Source: Isoetes taiwanensis
Lineage: Eukaryota; Streptophyta; Lycopodiopsida; Isoetales; Isoetaceae
NCBI GenBank assembly: GCA_021234155.1
Contig: JAJEKV010000014.1
Location: forward strand, 3,033,339-3,097,338
DNA: 64,000 nucleotides
Reading direction: 5' to 3'
In this document: piece after piece, positions 22,779 through 33,380 of the stretch
How positions within the stretch are numbered: position 1 is the stretch's first letter
How the letters are laid out: each line of letters starts with the position of its first letter
Position numbers and translations under genes: made by a program
The notes under the pieces: model-generated
What the model saw: the letters and a program-made list of their open reading frames with translations, nothing else
Database searches by the model: none
What the model was told of the DNA's origin: nothing

Positions 22779-25700
22779 CAGTGACAAAGGAAAAATCGGG
22801 CCATGTTATAATTGCAATAATTATGGACACTTGAAGGCTGACTGTCCTAAGTTAAGGAAAGAGACAATTTGTTATAATTGTGAAGGGAAAGGTCACATTG
22901 CCTCCAATTGCTCAAGTCCTAAGAGCCAGAACTATAAAGGAAGAGGCAGATGCAGGGGATATAGAGGAGGATCTGCTGGTAGAGGAAGGGGTACAGTAAA
23001 AACCAGCCCATCCTTGAATCTAGCTCAAGAGTCTCGAGGGGATGAAGATGAACAAAATGAAGATGATGAGGTAAAATATCCTGAATTATGCCATTTGCTA
23101 AAACATGAAAATAACCATGATATAATGATTATAGATTCAGGAGCTGAGAGGACAGTAACGTCTTCTACACACATGCTCAAGAATTGTAGGGGAGTCAAGG
23201 ACGGGTACGTGCAATTAGGAAATGGAGAGCTGCAAGAAATTAGAGATGTTGGGATGCTGGAACTTTTTGATTTGGAAGGCAAAGCAGTTAAATTAGGAGA
23301 GGTTCTCTGTGTGCCAGGGTTAGTCAGAAATTTAATTTCTGTGTGTCAGTTAGTAGATCTTGGATATAAAGTCCTTTTTGAAAGGCTGCAATGTAAAGTG
23401 TTTTTTTACAATAAATTGAAGTTTGTTGGAAAAAGAGTTGGAAATTTATTTGGTCTTAATGCTGATCACCTCGCTCAAAGTATCAACTTGGTAACTTGCT
23501 CAAGTGTTAAATTGTGGCATGAAAGAATGTGTCATGTAAATTCAAAAACAATTGAGCTTTTAATCAAAAAAGGATTGTTAGAAGCTTCTGAGCTCAAGGA
23601 TGAAAAATTCAAGTGTGCAGGTTGTATTCTAGGCAAGCACACAAGGCTGCCTTTCAAAAAATCTCTGAAAAGAGCAAAGGGGGTGCTGGATTTGATTCAT
23701 TCAGACCTATGTGGTCCATTGAATGTAACAAGTATCTCTGGAAAAAGATACTTTATGACCTTTGTTGATGATTACAGCAGATTGACAAAAATATATTGCT
23801 TGAGTACCAAAGATCAAGCTCTTCAGGCATTTAAGAACTTTATAAATGAAGTACAACTAGAAACTGGAAGAAAGGTGAGATGTCTACGCACAGACAGGGG
23901 AGGAGAGTTTTTGTCAAATGAATTTAAACACTATTGTAATGCACTTGGCATCAAAAGACAGCTGACCTGCAGATTCTCCCCTCAACAAAATGGGATTGCT
24001 GAGAGGAAGAATAGAACTTTACTTAACGCTGTTAGAAGCATGCTTAAGTATTCAGGATTGCCCAACTTCCTTTGGGAAGAGGCTGTTAAGGCAGCAGTCT
24101 TTGTGCAGAACTCGCTGCCCTCTATAAGCATTAAAGGACAAATCCCATTAACACTTTGGAGTGGAAAGACCCCTGACTATACAAGACTGAAAGCATATGG
24201 CTGTTTAGCATATGCCCATGTGCCAGAAGAGCTCAGGAAAAAGTTGGACGACAGGGCATACATAACTTATATGGTCGGATATGATTCACAATCCAAGGCC
24301 TATCGGTTATATGATCCATCCAAGAGAAGAATCATTGTAAGTAGAGATGTCTTGTTTGATGAGGATCAATTCTATAAGGTGCTGCCAAGAATTAACAGTC
24401 CTGCAGATTTGGTTGAAAGTAAGATTGAAAAACGAGTACAATTCAAGGATGAAGGTGGCAGATCTGCAATGGTGACTGATATGGATGAAGAAGATGAAAT
24501 AATACTGGACCAAATGCTGCCCAACACTGCTAGTGTGCAGCAAGAGGTTGCAGAAAAGGAAACAAGTATTGAACATGTGTTGCCTAACACTAATGTGGAC
24601 TTTGAGAATGTGCAGAATGATGATGTAGCAGACCAAGAGGTAAACAAACCTGCTGACCCTATTAGGAGAAAGAAACGGACTGAAGCTCAAATCATTAAAG
24701 ATGAAGGTGAAATTAATCATGAAAAGTTTGGAAGGGACAATCTTGGAAAAAGCAAAAGACTCAAAGAAAAGCAAGGTGAGATCCTTGGTTTATTTGAGAT
24801 ACTAATGCATTTGGATATTTCAGTTCCCAAAACTTATGAAGAGGCAATCAACTCAGCTGCCAACAAAGAATGGTTAAAAGCAATGCAAGGAGAAATGAAT
24901 TCCTTTAGCAGGACTGATACATATGACCTAGTAGATGCTCCAAAAAATAAAAACATTGTTGGATGTAAATGGTTGTACAAGTTAAAAACAGAAGCAGATG
25001 GCAAAACTCCTAAGTTTAAAGCTCGGCTGGTAGCTCAAGGGTTTTCACAGAAGTATGGTCAACATTATGAAGAAATGTTTTCCCCTCTGGTTAAAATGAA
25101 TAGTATAAGAATGCTTTTAGCAATTGCCAATGCAGCAAATTTGGAGATACATCATATGGATGTAAACACAGCATTTCTAAATGCAAAGCTTGAGGAAGAC
25201 ATTTATATGAAACAGCCTAAAGGTTTTGAAAAGGGAGCTGGGAAGGTTTGGAAGTTAAAAAGGGCAGTATATGGTCTGAAACAATCGCCAAGGGAATGGT
25301 ACAAATGTATAGAATCCTACTTGAGAAAACAAGCATTTGATAAGTTACAGAATGATGGCAACCTTTACAAATACAAAGCTGGAGAAGATTGGTGCATAAT
25401 AGCCCTGTATGTGGATGATAATTTGATGGTCTCAAATGGGATAAAAGCTTTGGATCACTGCAAGAAAGTTTTGAATAACAAATTTAAGATGTCAGATCTA
25501 GGTGAACTAAGGAAGTTCTTGGGGATTGAAGTGCACAGGAACAGGTCAAATAAAACCTTGACACTCACACAGAGAAGTCAAATAGAAGGCATGCTAAAAA
25601 AAATTAATATGGAGGGCTGCAATATTTCAAAGACTCCCATTGTGCCAGGTATGAAAATTTCTGCCAAGATGGGTTTAAAAACAGAAGAAGAAAGGGAGGA

Positions 25701-26388
25701 AATGAAAAATATACCTTACATGTCCCTGGTAGGATGTCTATCCTATGTAACTAATTGCACACGCCCTGATATAGCTTTTACAGTCAATATGTTGAGCAGA
25801 TACAATAATGATCCAGGAAGGGACCACTGGATAGCAGCAAAAAGGGTATTGAGATACCTCAAAGGAACAATGAACGATGGGATAACATACAGTACAGGGA
25901 ATATGCAATTGCAAGCCTACTGTGATGCAGACTGGGGAGGAGATGTTGACACACGAAAATCAACTTCTGGTTACTTAATTTTCTTAGGATGGGCCCCAGT
26001 TGCATGGAAGTGCAAGAAGCAAACTGCAATTGCTATGTCTAGTGCAGAGGCAGAATATGCCTCAGCTGCCTTGACCACTAAGGAGATAATCTGGGAAAGA
26101 AGACTATTGTGTGAACTTGGTCATAACCAGTTGGAGGCCACTGAACTGTACTGTGATAGCACCAGCTGCATTGCAATGACCAAAGATCCAGTTCTACATG
26201 AGAGGACAAAACATATAGAGCTGGAGCTTCATTTTATCAGAGATATTGTGAAGAAAAATACAGTCAAATTAGTTTATGTGAGTACTTCAAGGCACATCTT
26301 AACAAAGGCATTATATGAAAGAAAGTTTGTAGAATTAAAACAATTGATTCAGAGCAGCAATGAAGATAACATGAAGGGGGGAATGTAA
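22705..26388 (+). CDS. pol: C1 copia polyprotein (knuckles, protease, integrase, RT, RNase H)
   Basis: Open for 1227 codons. Two CCHC knuckles (CYNCNNYGHLKADC and CYNCEGKGHIASNC) come first, then a Gly/Arg-rich stretch and protease DSGAERTV. Next are the GAG-pre-integrase finger (WHERMCHVN, C-x2-C) and the integrase core (FVDDYSRL, RTDRGGEF, GIAERKNRT). RT follows (DVNTAFLNAKLEEDIYMKQP, LYVDDNL), then RNase H (YCDADWGGD, SSAEAEYASA, ERTKHIELELHFIRD). Integrase before RT is diagnostic of Ty1/copia. All catalytic motifs are present. Confidence 0.95.
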   Translation: MSKGKWDMMMMNKLPKSCLLENSNNSDKGKIGPCYNCNNYGHLKADCPKLRKETICYNCEGKGHIASNCSSPKSQNYKGRGRCRGYRGGSAGRGRGTVKTSPSLNLAQESRGDEDEQNEDDEVKYPELCHLLKHENNHDIMIIDSGAERTVTSSTHMLKNCRGVKDGYVQLGNGELQEIRDVGMLELFDLEGKAVKLGEVLCVPGLVRNLISVCQLVDLGYKVLFERLQCKVFFYNKLKFVGKRVGNLFGLNADHLAQSINLVTCSSVKLWHERMCHVNSKTIELLIKKGLLEASELKDEKFKCAGCILGKHTRLPFKKSLKRAKGVLDLIHSDLCGPLNVTSISGKRYFMTFVDDYSRLTKIYCLSTKDQALQAFKNFINEVQLETGRKVRCLRTDRGGEFLSNEFKHYCNALGIKRQLTCRFSPQQNGIAERKNRTLLNAVRSMLKYSGLPNFLWEEAVKAAVFVQNSLPSISIKGQIPLTLWSGKTPDYTRLKAYGCLAYAHVPEELRKKLDDRAYITYMVGYDSQSKAYRLYDPSKRRIIVSRDVLFDEDQFYKVLPRINSPADLVESKIEKRVQFKDEGGRSAMVTDMDEEDEIILDQMLPNTASVQQEVAEKETSIEHVLPNTNVDFENVQNDDVADQEVNKPADPIRRKKRTEAQIIKDEGEINHEKFGRDNLGKSKRLKEKQGEILGLFEILMHLDISVPKTYEEAINSAANKEWLKAMQGEMNSFSRTDTYDLVDAPKNKNIVGCKWLYKLKTEADGKTPKFKARLVAQGFSQKYGQHYEEMFSPLVKMNSIRMLLAIANAANLEIHHMDVNTAFLNAKLEEDIYMKQPKGFEKGAGKVWKLKRAVYGLKQSPREWYKCIESYLRKQAFDKLQNDGNLYKYKAGEDWCIIALYVDDNLMVSNGIKALDHCKKVLNNKFKMSDLGELRKFLGIEVHRNRSNKTLTLTQRSQIEGMLKKINMEGCNISKTPIVPGMKISAKMGLKTEEEREEMKNIPYMSLVGCLSYVTNCTRPDIAFTVNMLSRYNNDPGRDHWIAAKRVLRYLKGTMNDGITYSTGNMQLQAYCDADWGGDVDTRKSTSGYLIFLGWAPVAWKCKKQTAIAMSSAEAEYASAALTTKEIIWERRLLCELGHNQLEATELYCDSTSCIAMTKDPVLHERTKHIELELHFIRDIVKKNTVKLVYVSTSRHILTKALYERKFVELKQLIQSSNEDNMKGGM

Positions 26389-26982
26389 AAAATGTTCATG
26401 TTATCCTTGTCAGATCTGGGAAGTAAGAGCTAGCCTGAACTCAGAGCAAAGGAGATTGATCACGTTTGGTTTCATGTGAAGACTAAGGCTTAATATTTCC
26501 CTAAGGTTATATGGTGCAATGGTACATGTTGAAGTTTAAAAGGAAAAATGCATTATAAGGTTTATGCCTCATGGGATAATAAATCCAAGGGGGGGAAAAA
26601 GCATTCAAAAGGGAAACTTGCTGTTCTCAGCTGCTATGGGTCGATCGGCACGCCATGGCGGCCGGATCCTGGCCCGTTAAATATGAAAGAAGGAGTAGTG
26701 ATCGTTAGTATGGTTTTACAGGTTGAATATGTGTGCAGGTTGCCGGATTCATGATCACGCTTGGGCTATCGAATGGTTCGTGAATAATAGCTACAGTAAT
26801 TCTGTCAATCTCATTGCTACAGTGTTATTACTGTAGCTTGTCAATGGTTGCATAATTATTCAATATTAAGACATTATAGACCATTGAAATTAGTGGTTGT
26901 TTCTTATGCAAGTGTATGCATAGCAAGTCTGCACTAATAGAATTGTCTTGATCATATTGTTTAGAGTATCATTTTTTCTTCA
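26384..26982 (+). repeat. C1 3' LTR
   Basis: It follows the purine tract GAAGGGGGGAA (26373-26383), which overlaps the end of pol. It is nearly identical to the 5' LTR. Confidence 0.95.
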
Positions 26983-27308
26983 GGCCCGTGAGGGTTTAAG
27001 CGTAAGTGTCATTTAAGACGATCCTATCATAGCCCATGATTGGGTGCTACCTTATACATGACCTCCCTGATCATGCATACCCTAGTGCAGCATGGCCCAA
27101 AGGGTTTAAGCTAGAGAACATCCCTGATGATCCCATCCTCGCCCATGTTCACTTCTACCTTTAATCGCATGTCCTTCCCCTATGGACATGCTTACATTAT
27201 GGTGCAACATTGCTCATGTTCACCATTTGCCTAACTAATTCAAGCAAAACCGCGGTCATGTCTACAATGACATTACACCACTTCCTAGAGATCACCGTAG
27301 TGGTCCCA
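26983..27308 (-). other. G3 3' UTR (proximal part)
   Basis: No gene. In element sense it matches the end of G1 pol and its 3' UTR (for example ACCGATGATG-GACCAC followed by TCTCTAGG). It begins with the right-hand GGCCC duplication of C1. Confidence 0.7.
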
Positions 27309-29684
27309 TCATCGGTAATTACGCATGCAACCCATACTTAGCATAGGCTGCATGCGTATATTAATCTTAACTACACATGAAATTAACCTATCGTAATTCG
27401 ACATGCCTGAGCCGATTACTTCGGAGATGACCTTGCCGTCCCATTGCTCCATGAACTGCGGGTACTGCCTTATCAGGTCCTGCTTAAGTACCCACGTCGC
27501 GTCTTCCACTGGCAAGTGTTTCCACTTGACCAAATATTGGAGAAACTCTGATCTCCTTGTCTTCTTGATCTCTTTATCAAGGATCAAGTCTGGGACTATC
27601 TCTAGCTGCTCTTCTGTCATTTCCAACAACGTTGGCGTGTCCAAGACTTCTTCTGGATTTGGAGTATGCTTCTTCAGCAAACTCACATGGAAGACTTTAT
27701 GAATTTTTAGGTGTGCTGGCAGCTCTAACTTGTAGGACTGGTTACCTACTCTCTTGGCTATTCTGAAGGGGCCAGCCCACCTTGGAGCAAGCTTCTTACA
27801 ATTTCCGATGCGGAGCTTTGCCTGCTTCACTTTGATCTTGAGCCAGACTTTGTCGCCAACCTCGAACCCTCTGACTGTCCAGTGCTTGTCGGCGATGCTC
27901 TTTTGTCGACTCCTTGTTGCAAGAAGATATCATCGGACCTCTTCTACTAGCTGCTGCATGTCGGCCAACATTTGCTACGAAACCTCAACCTGCCAAGTGT
28001 CTGGAGTCAGACATTGGTAGCCGTAGTTGATCATGAACGGCGACATCTGGGATGATTCTTGCTTGGTGCTATTATAAGGGCACTCCACCAAGCGAATGTA
28101 ATCTTCCCACTTAGTCTGCTTGTTCCAGACATAGTTTCTTAGCATATCTTCCAAGATTCTGTTGGTCCGTTCTGTTTGCCCATCCGTCTGAGGATGATAG
28201 GCCGTGCTCATGGACAGCTTCGTCTGGATCGTCGCAAAAAGGTCCTGCCAAAAGGCACTCAGGAATTTCGAGTCTCTGTCGAAGATGATCTCTCTTGGCA
28301 TACCATGGAGCCTGAAGATTTCCTTGGTGAAGAGAGCCGTTGTATCCAAGGCTGTGTCGGTGGTCCTGCAAGGCACAAAGTATGCCATCTTAGACAGCTT
28401 GTCGACCACAACCATCAGGGCATCTTTTCCTCTTGCTGTCATCGGGAGCCTTATTATGAAGTCCATACTGATGACTTCCCACTTAGCGTTCGGCACCGCT
28501 AATGGTTCCAATGCTCCTGGAATTCGAAACTGCTCTGCCTTCGTCTGCTGGCACAGCTGACACTCTTTGATGTAGCGAGCTATCTGCTTCTTCATCCCTG
28601 GCCAATAATAACTGCTGCGCACTTTGAAATATGTCTTCATAAATCCTGCGTGGCCAGCTATTGGACTGTTGTGGGTGTCGTGGAGAATGAACTTCCTCAC
28701 TCCTGATGACTCAGGCATACACAACTCATTCTTATGGTACAAAAGGTTACCTTCATTCCTAAAATTCTTGGTCTCCCTCTCCTTATCTGTTCTTGCCTCT
28801 TTGCACATGCTCGCCCACACTTCCTTGAAGTCTGCATCTGTCGACAAGGTTTCTTCGATCTTCCTTCCGAACTCGCTGGTGAGCATCGAGATTGCGTTGG
28901 AGTGAGCTCTTGTTGTCAGAGGATGCCTTGAAAGCGCATCTGCTACCACAGTGAGGTTCCCTGACTTATAAACTATAACAAAATCGTATTCTTCGAGAAA
29001 CTCCATCCACCTTCGCCTTCTCAGGCTTGCTTTCTTCTGATTCGGGCTCTTCGATCTGAAGCTTGAAGACATAGGCTACCTGTTCACTCTTTATGCACTT
29101 GAGCAGCCGCTTACTAGACATACTTTGCATGATAGGAACAACTCCTTTACTTGCAATTTCTATGATCTTGCCGTTGGGCGCCGTCAAGGTCACTTTACGG
29201 TTTCCACAGTCGATGATGGCCTTTGCTGGAGCCAGGTACTCCATGCCAATGATCAAATCATACTTCTCGATGTTCATCACTTCTGCTCCCATTTGGATGT
29301 TGATCCCTGGAAAATCGATGTCGAAATTTATCCTCTTGCCTGTCGTGTGTCTCACTGGCCCGCTTGCTAGGCTTTGACTTCAACGGCTTGAGCTTCAACA
29401 TCTCGACCATTCTTGGAGACGCAAAATTGTGGGTGCTCCCCGTATCTATCAGGTATAAAAGACTTGGCCTTGGCCTTCCCCTCTTGTGGAGATTACGTCT
29501 TGACTTTTACTTTGGTGCGAATCTATGGCTGCAAAGATGTGACACTCACCCTAAATGAAGTCGTGTGCTTCCCGTCGTCGTCATCAGAGGGAGTCTCCCA
29601 TCCACCCATCTCTGCTAATGCCGCATTCATGACAAAAGGGCAGTTTGCTATTGTGTGGCCTGGTTGGAAGCACCTGAAGCAGAG
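27309..29684 (-). pseudogene. pol: G3 pol lacking RT and RNase H; integrase and chromodomain kept
   Basis: In element sense: zinc knuckle CFRCFQPGHTIANC (29640-29681), protease DTGSTHNFA with a frameshift, then PR-RT linker sequence up to about 29015. There it joins directly to the end of RNase H ([13 protein letters not shown]), so RT and nearly all of RNase H are deleted. The integrase follows: HHCC finger (CQLCQQ), MDFIIRLP, FDRDSKF, QTERTNR. Two stops interrupt it near 27975-27915. Then come WAGPF and a complete chromodomain ([17 protein letters not shown]) at about 27480-27580. Sequence similarity to G1 pol is high throughout. The element cannot reverse transcribe itself. Confidence 0.93.
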
Positions 29685-30804
29685 CTATTTCTCAATGCAC
29701 TCCTGCCTCTTCTCCTTAGGTATTGATTGCAAAAAGGATCGCACCGCCTTCGAATAATTTGACCCTGCTTGTTGCGGCTTATCCTTGAAAGATATCTGTT
29801 TCTTTTCCTGTTGCTTGCCATAACTGTATGGGGCCTTTGTTGGTCCTGGACTAGCTGCCCTAGGGCTATAACTTCCCATTGCTTTGCCCTTATCCCGGTA
29901 GTACTATTGTTTTACGCCCAGCGTTAGAGGGCGGATCCTTCTTGGTGACTGCTTTCGATTCAAAACCGATCTTGTTTGAGGATTAATTGCTCTTACCAGC
30001 TTCCTTATCTCATCGTTTAATCCCTCGATGTACCCTTCCACTGTATGGCGTTCACTCAGCTTCGGCATATAAAACCTCAGTTTCATGAACTCTTCCATGT
30101 ATTTCTGCACTGACTTGTTGCCCTGCTCTAGCCGATAGAATTGCTGCATCATGTGGCATTTGTGCTCCCTTGGCACATAGTGGCACTTGAATGCCTTTGA
30201 GAATTTCCAAAACCTTCAGCTGTCTCGGCTTAGCTTATGTGTTTTTGCATTACCCTTTCCACCATATACGAGCTGCACCCTTGAGGTTGGCTGTTGCCAC
30301 CCTGCCTTTGTCTTTGTCCTTCATTCCGTATGCATTCCCATATTCCCTCATCTCGTCCAACCAGGCCTCTGCCTCCATGCCTGACCGACTGTCACCTGAG
30401 AACTGTTCAAGCTTTCTTGCCTTCCATACATTGCTCAATGTGGAATGTACTTTCTTCTGGTAGTCTGAGGTCCTTGTGTCCCTGAGTCTGCCATCTCTAC
30501 AGTCCTACACCTCTTCCACCTCTTCCTCGGAGTCGGAGTCTGAATGTGAGCTTGTGTCGGAGGAGTCCGTGCTAGGGGACCTCCTTCTCTTGCTCTTCTT
30601 CTTATCATTTCCCGTCTTTCGAGGTGGTGCTTGCAGCAACTGGACGTTGTGATCTGGGCCAACTGCTGCTTGCGCTGCCAATAAGGCCTTTATTTCTTGA
30701 AGGTCCGATCTCATCTGCGACATCTCCTCTTCGGGAGTCATGGGGCCGAATTATTCATACAGGTTTCTTGCTAGGTGCTGTCTGGCCGGAGTCAACGTTT
30801 CCAT
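29685..30804 (-). pseudogene. gag: G3 gag, degraded
   Basis: The likely start is ATG at 30804 (METLTPARQ). A TAA follows 17 codons later, where the frame otherwise runs into MTPEEEMSQMRSDL. An Arg/Ser/Asp-rich stretch, the Gag domain (EAWLDEMREYGNAYGM, AARIWWKG, FYRLEQGNKSVQKYMEEFM) and a P/S-rich end are split over several frames. A UAG at 29685-29687 lies just before the zinc knuckle, as in G1 but at a different aligned residue. The stops look like CAG or CAA to TAG or TAA changes. Confidence 0.88.
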
Positions 30805-31143
30805 GATCCAGCTTCAGTTTGCAGAAGAATTAAGTGTTTTAATCAAGTGAGTTTACCAACAAGGTCTCACAAATCATGAAGTTCGCACTTGGTTCGCCAG
30901 AGCATTTGCATGGCAGCGAACTCTATGGACTCGCCGGTCTTGCTCAGCTGTTCTTGGACCTCTAGCTACATACACAAGTAGATCATAGCCTTACGGTTAG
31001 CTTTGTTTGTTTTATTGCATTATATGTGTTTGCTGATATAGTTGTGGAAACAAAATATATCAACAAAACATTTAGAATGCCAAACAAAATGTATTTATAT
31101 ATATAGTAACTTAATTACAATGCTTCTGGGATCAAGAGTCTAA
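30805..31143 (-). other. G3 spacer between accessory gene and gag
   Basis: No coding signal. In element sense an AT-rich stretch with TATATATATAAATA (plus-strand about 31090-31103) lies 290 bases before gag. It could be a third internal promoter or only A/T-rich sequence. Confidence 0.4.
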
Positions 31144-32683
31144 CTATTCTTGGAATCGCCGGCAGGATGGGTTATCCTCAAGGAACTTCTTAACCTGGGC
31201 CGTTCCTGCCGAGCGTCCCAAGTTCCTGAGGATGTTTGTTGGTGTTCTGCCCTGCAAGGCTGTCACCAAGTCTTCCACTCTGCGGTCGGAAGTGTAGGCC
31301 GCGGTCATTGCTAATCTTCCCTGCCGTCGGTAGGGTACCGCAAAGTCAAAGATATCAAATGCCACTGTTCTCTTGACTAGGATGACATGGTCAACTGTTG
31401 GGATCAGTTGAGCATGCCTACCAAATCCTGAGAGTGTGATGAGCATGAATACTCCTTCTTCGCCCCTTGGGCTGAATTTGCGGTGGATGACCGCTATTCT
31501 CCTGTCCAACAGCAGAGGAAGGTAATACCTTATCGACTTGTCCCTGCCTGTTGCTGTTGATTCTTCGTCGGGTCGGGCACTAGCTCTATGTCTTCCCGCA
31601 TATTCATCGACGTGAACCTCCGTCAGGTCTCTGTGATCCCTTATTGTTGATGCGAGGCTTGTCAGGTTGATCTCGCCTCTTCTCTGGACACCTGTGGAAG
31701 CTGGTGTCGAAGAACTCGGCATCAAAATACTTGTGGACTTGCCGCGGATCCCTATCCATTCTTGGATGGCGTAGAATTCTTCTTCGGAAGGCAGATCCCG
31801 AGCTGTCATCAATTGCCGGATGCTGCTATATGCCTCGATCTGAAGTCGACTCCCCGGTGTAAGTGTCGGCTTCTCTTACGTTGATTGGGAAGTCGGAAGC
31901 CTCCCGATCGATAAACTCATCCAGATCTGGTTGTTGCCGCAGAAGGTGCAGCAACTCATCGCGTCTGTACTCCTTGGCTCTGCATTGGGGGAGGTTCTAG
32001 ATGTCACTCAGGAGCAGGTACTCCTGGCCGCTGATGATGATGGGGGCTAGGCTTGTGATACCTAGCCCGAGCAGAGGAGCAATCCTGTTGGTCTGCAGGT
32101 CCTCGTCGAAAGACTGGATCTTCTGCTCTGCTTGTTGCCGCTCCTGGTCCGGGTTGAACTCGACGTAGTCTTTGTCGTCTGAGTCGAGCTCTTCGTCTTC
32201 GGCTCTTCCTTCTTGCTCCGCTTGATACTGCAAGAGGAGCTGACTATCTGTTGAATAGGCTAGGGGGTCTACATCCATGGCCTAGATAGAGGGTTCCCTA
32301 ATTGGGTTTTGGGCACGGTGAGAGAGAAAGATGGCTATGGCAGCAGTATAGGAGAAATATTTCGCCCTATTAACTGTCATGACCATGTAGTCTGGCATCC
32401 TAGCAACCTTGTTGTTCAGGTACTTGGCAATATTTGGGACATCACCCAAGGCTGCTTGGAGGGATTGCTTAGGAACAAAATATCATGTACAAGGGGGAAG
32501 TTGTACTAAGGATGGTCTTACCCTAGCTTGGAACTCAGTCATGACTTCCTGATAGGATGGGGTTGCTTGCAAGGTGGCTTGGATGTCTATCTCCTTCTGG
32601 AAAACTGCAAAAATGGCATTGATGTCAGCCTCAGCCACATGAGCACTGGCGCTGTACCAACGCCTGAATGCTGGAGTTGCCAT
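31144..32683 (-). pseudogene. G3 accessory gene B, unknown acidic protein
   Basis: In element sense it starts at ATG 32683 (MATPAFRRWYSASAHVAEAD) and runs about 513 codons to the stop at 31144. One frame continues to about 31820 through three in-frame stops (32483, about 32284 and 31997). A shifted frame then covers the C-terminal 222 residues. Regions: a helical N-terminus; an acidic centre (DEELDSDDKDYVEFNPDQE) followed by a hydrophobic patch (ISGQEYLLLSDI); a C-terminal region with SIRYYLPLLLDRRIAVIH and VDHVILVKRTVAFDIFDFAV that looks like a folded beta-rich domain. I recognise no family. It has its own TATA box and palindromic pair upstream. Stops are consistent with C-to-T decay or sequence error. 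Confidence 0.6.
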
Positions 32684-32765
32684 TGATCTTGACTGAATGG
32701 GACTAGCAAAAATCGCTTTAAGGCTGGGAGCAAACCTGTAAGATGCTAACTGAGATATGGGGGGT

Positions 32766-32775
32766 CTATTTATAG
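32766..32775 (-). promoter_or_regulatory. TATA box of G3 accessory gene B
   Basis: CTATAAATAG on the minus strand, about 83 bases before the ATG at 32683. An identical 10-mer precedes the histone-like gene at a similar distance. Confidence 0.6.
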
Positions 32776-32968
32776 GAAAAGGGGAAAACCCTAATTTTTG
32801 GAAAACTTGAAAAATTTTTAGGGTTTGGCAAATCTCACCTATTTTGAGGTCTAAATGAGGATTTGAAGCCTAATCTGAGGGTATGAGGATGAATAAGACT
32901 ATCTAATGAACCTACTGCGACAAATTTGAGGTCAATTGGAGGTGGCATGAAAGAGATAATGCTAAAAA

Positions 32969-33035
32969 TACTCACTGTGTGCGCTAGAAAGCTGACCTAA
33001 AATTTAGGTCGAGGTCCTGGCGCATACCGTGAGTA
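32969..33035 (-). repeat. Nested palindrome unit 1
   Basis: A 67-bp unit. Outer arms TACTCACTGTGTGCGC and GCGCATACCGTGAGTA pair with each other, and an inner perfect palindrome GACCTAAAATTTAGGTC lies between them. The unit lies upstream of gene B. Confidence 0.85.
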
Positions 33036-33171
33036 ATTTGGCCCTATTTGGTCAAAACTTATCTAAACAGGATGAACTAAAGGTCAAAACATGATGGTCT
33101 CACCGAGATATGCAAGATTGACCCCTTACTTGGCCGGTTTGGAGATGGTTAGGACCCTTTTTGATGCTAAA

Positions 33172-33238
33172 TACTCACGGTGTGCGCCTGGGGCCTGACC
33201 TAAAATTTAGGTCGATGCTCTGGCGCATACCATGAGTA
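33172..33238 (-). repeat. Nested palindrome unit 2
   Basis: Same design as unit 1 (arms TACTCACGGTGTGCGC and GCGCATACCATGAGTA, same inner palindrome). It lies between the 5' end of gene B and the stop codon of the histone-like gene, 203 bases from unit 1. Confidence 0.85.
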
Positions 33239-33380
33239 ATTTCCCACTCCCTGACCAATGAAGTCCATTTTAACTAAAACAAAAAGCAAATACTACTAAT
33301 TCAACCTTATCAACAACATTTATGCACTTAGAACTTGTTATACAAAACTTTTCATTTACAAAATTTATTATTTACAAGAA

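Larger units (their letters stand above)
21421..26982 (+). mobile_element. C1: young Ty1/copia LTR retrotransposon nested in G3
   Basis: Two 599-bp LTRs differ at about nine positions (roughly 1.5 percent). GGCCC flanks both sides (21416-21420 and 26983-26987), a perfect target-site duplication. Primer site, gag, pol and polypurine tract are in place, and the pol frame is fully open. Confidence 0.96.
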
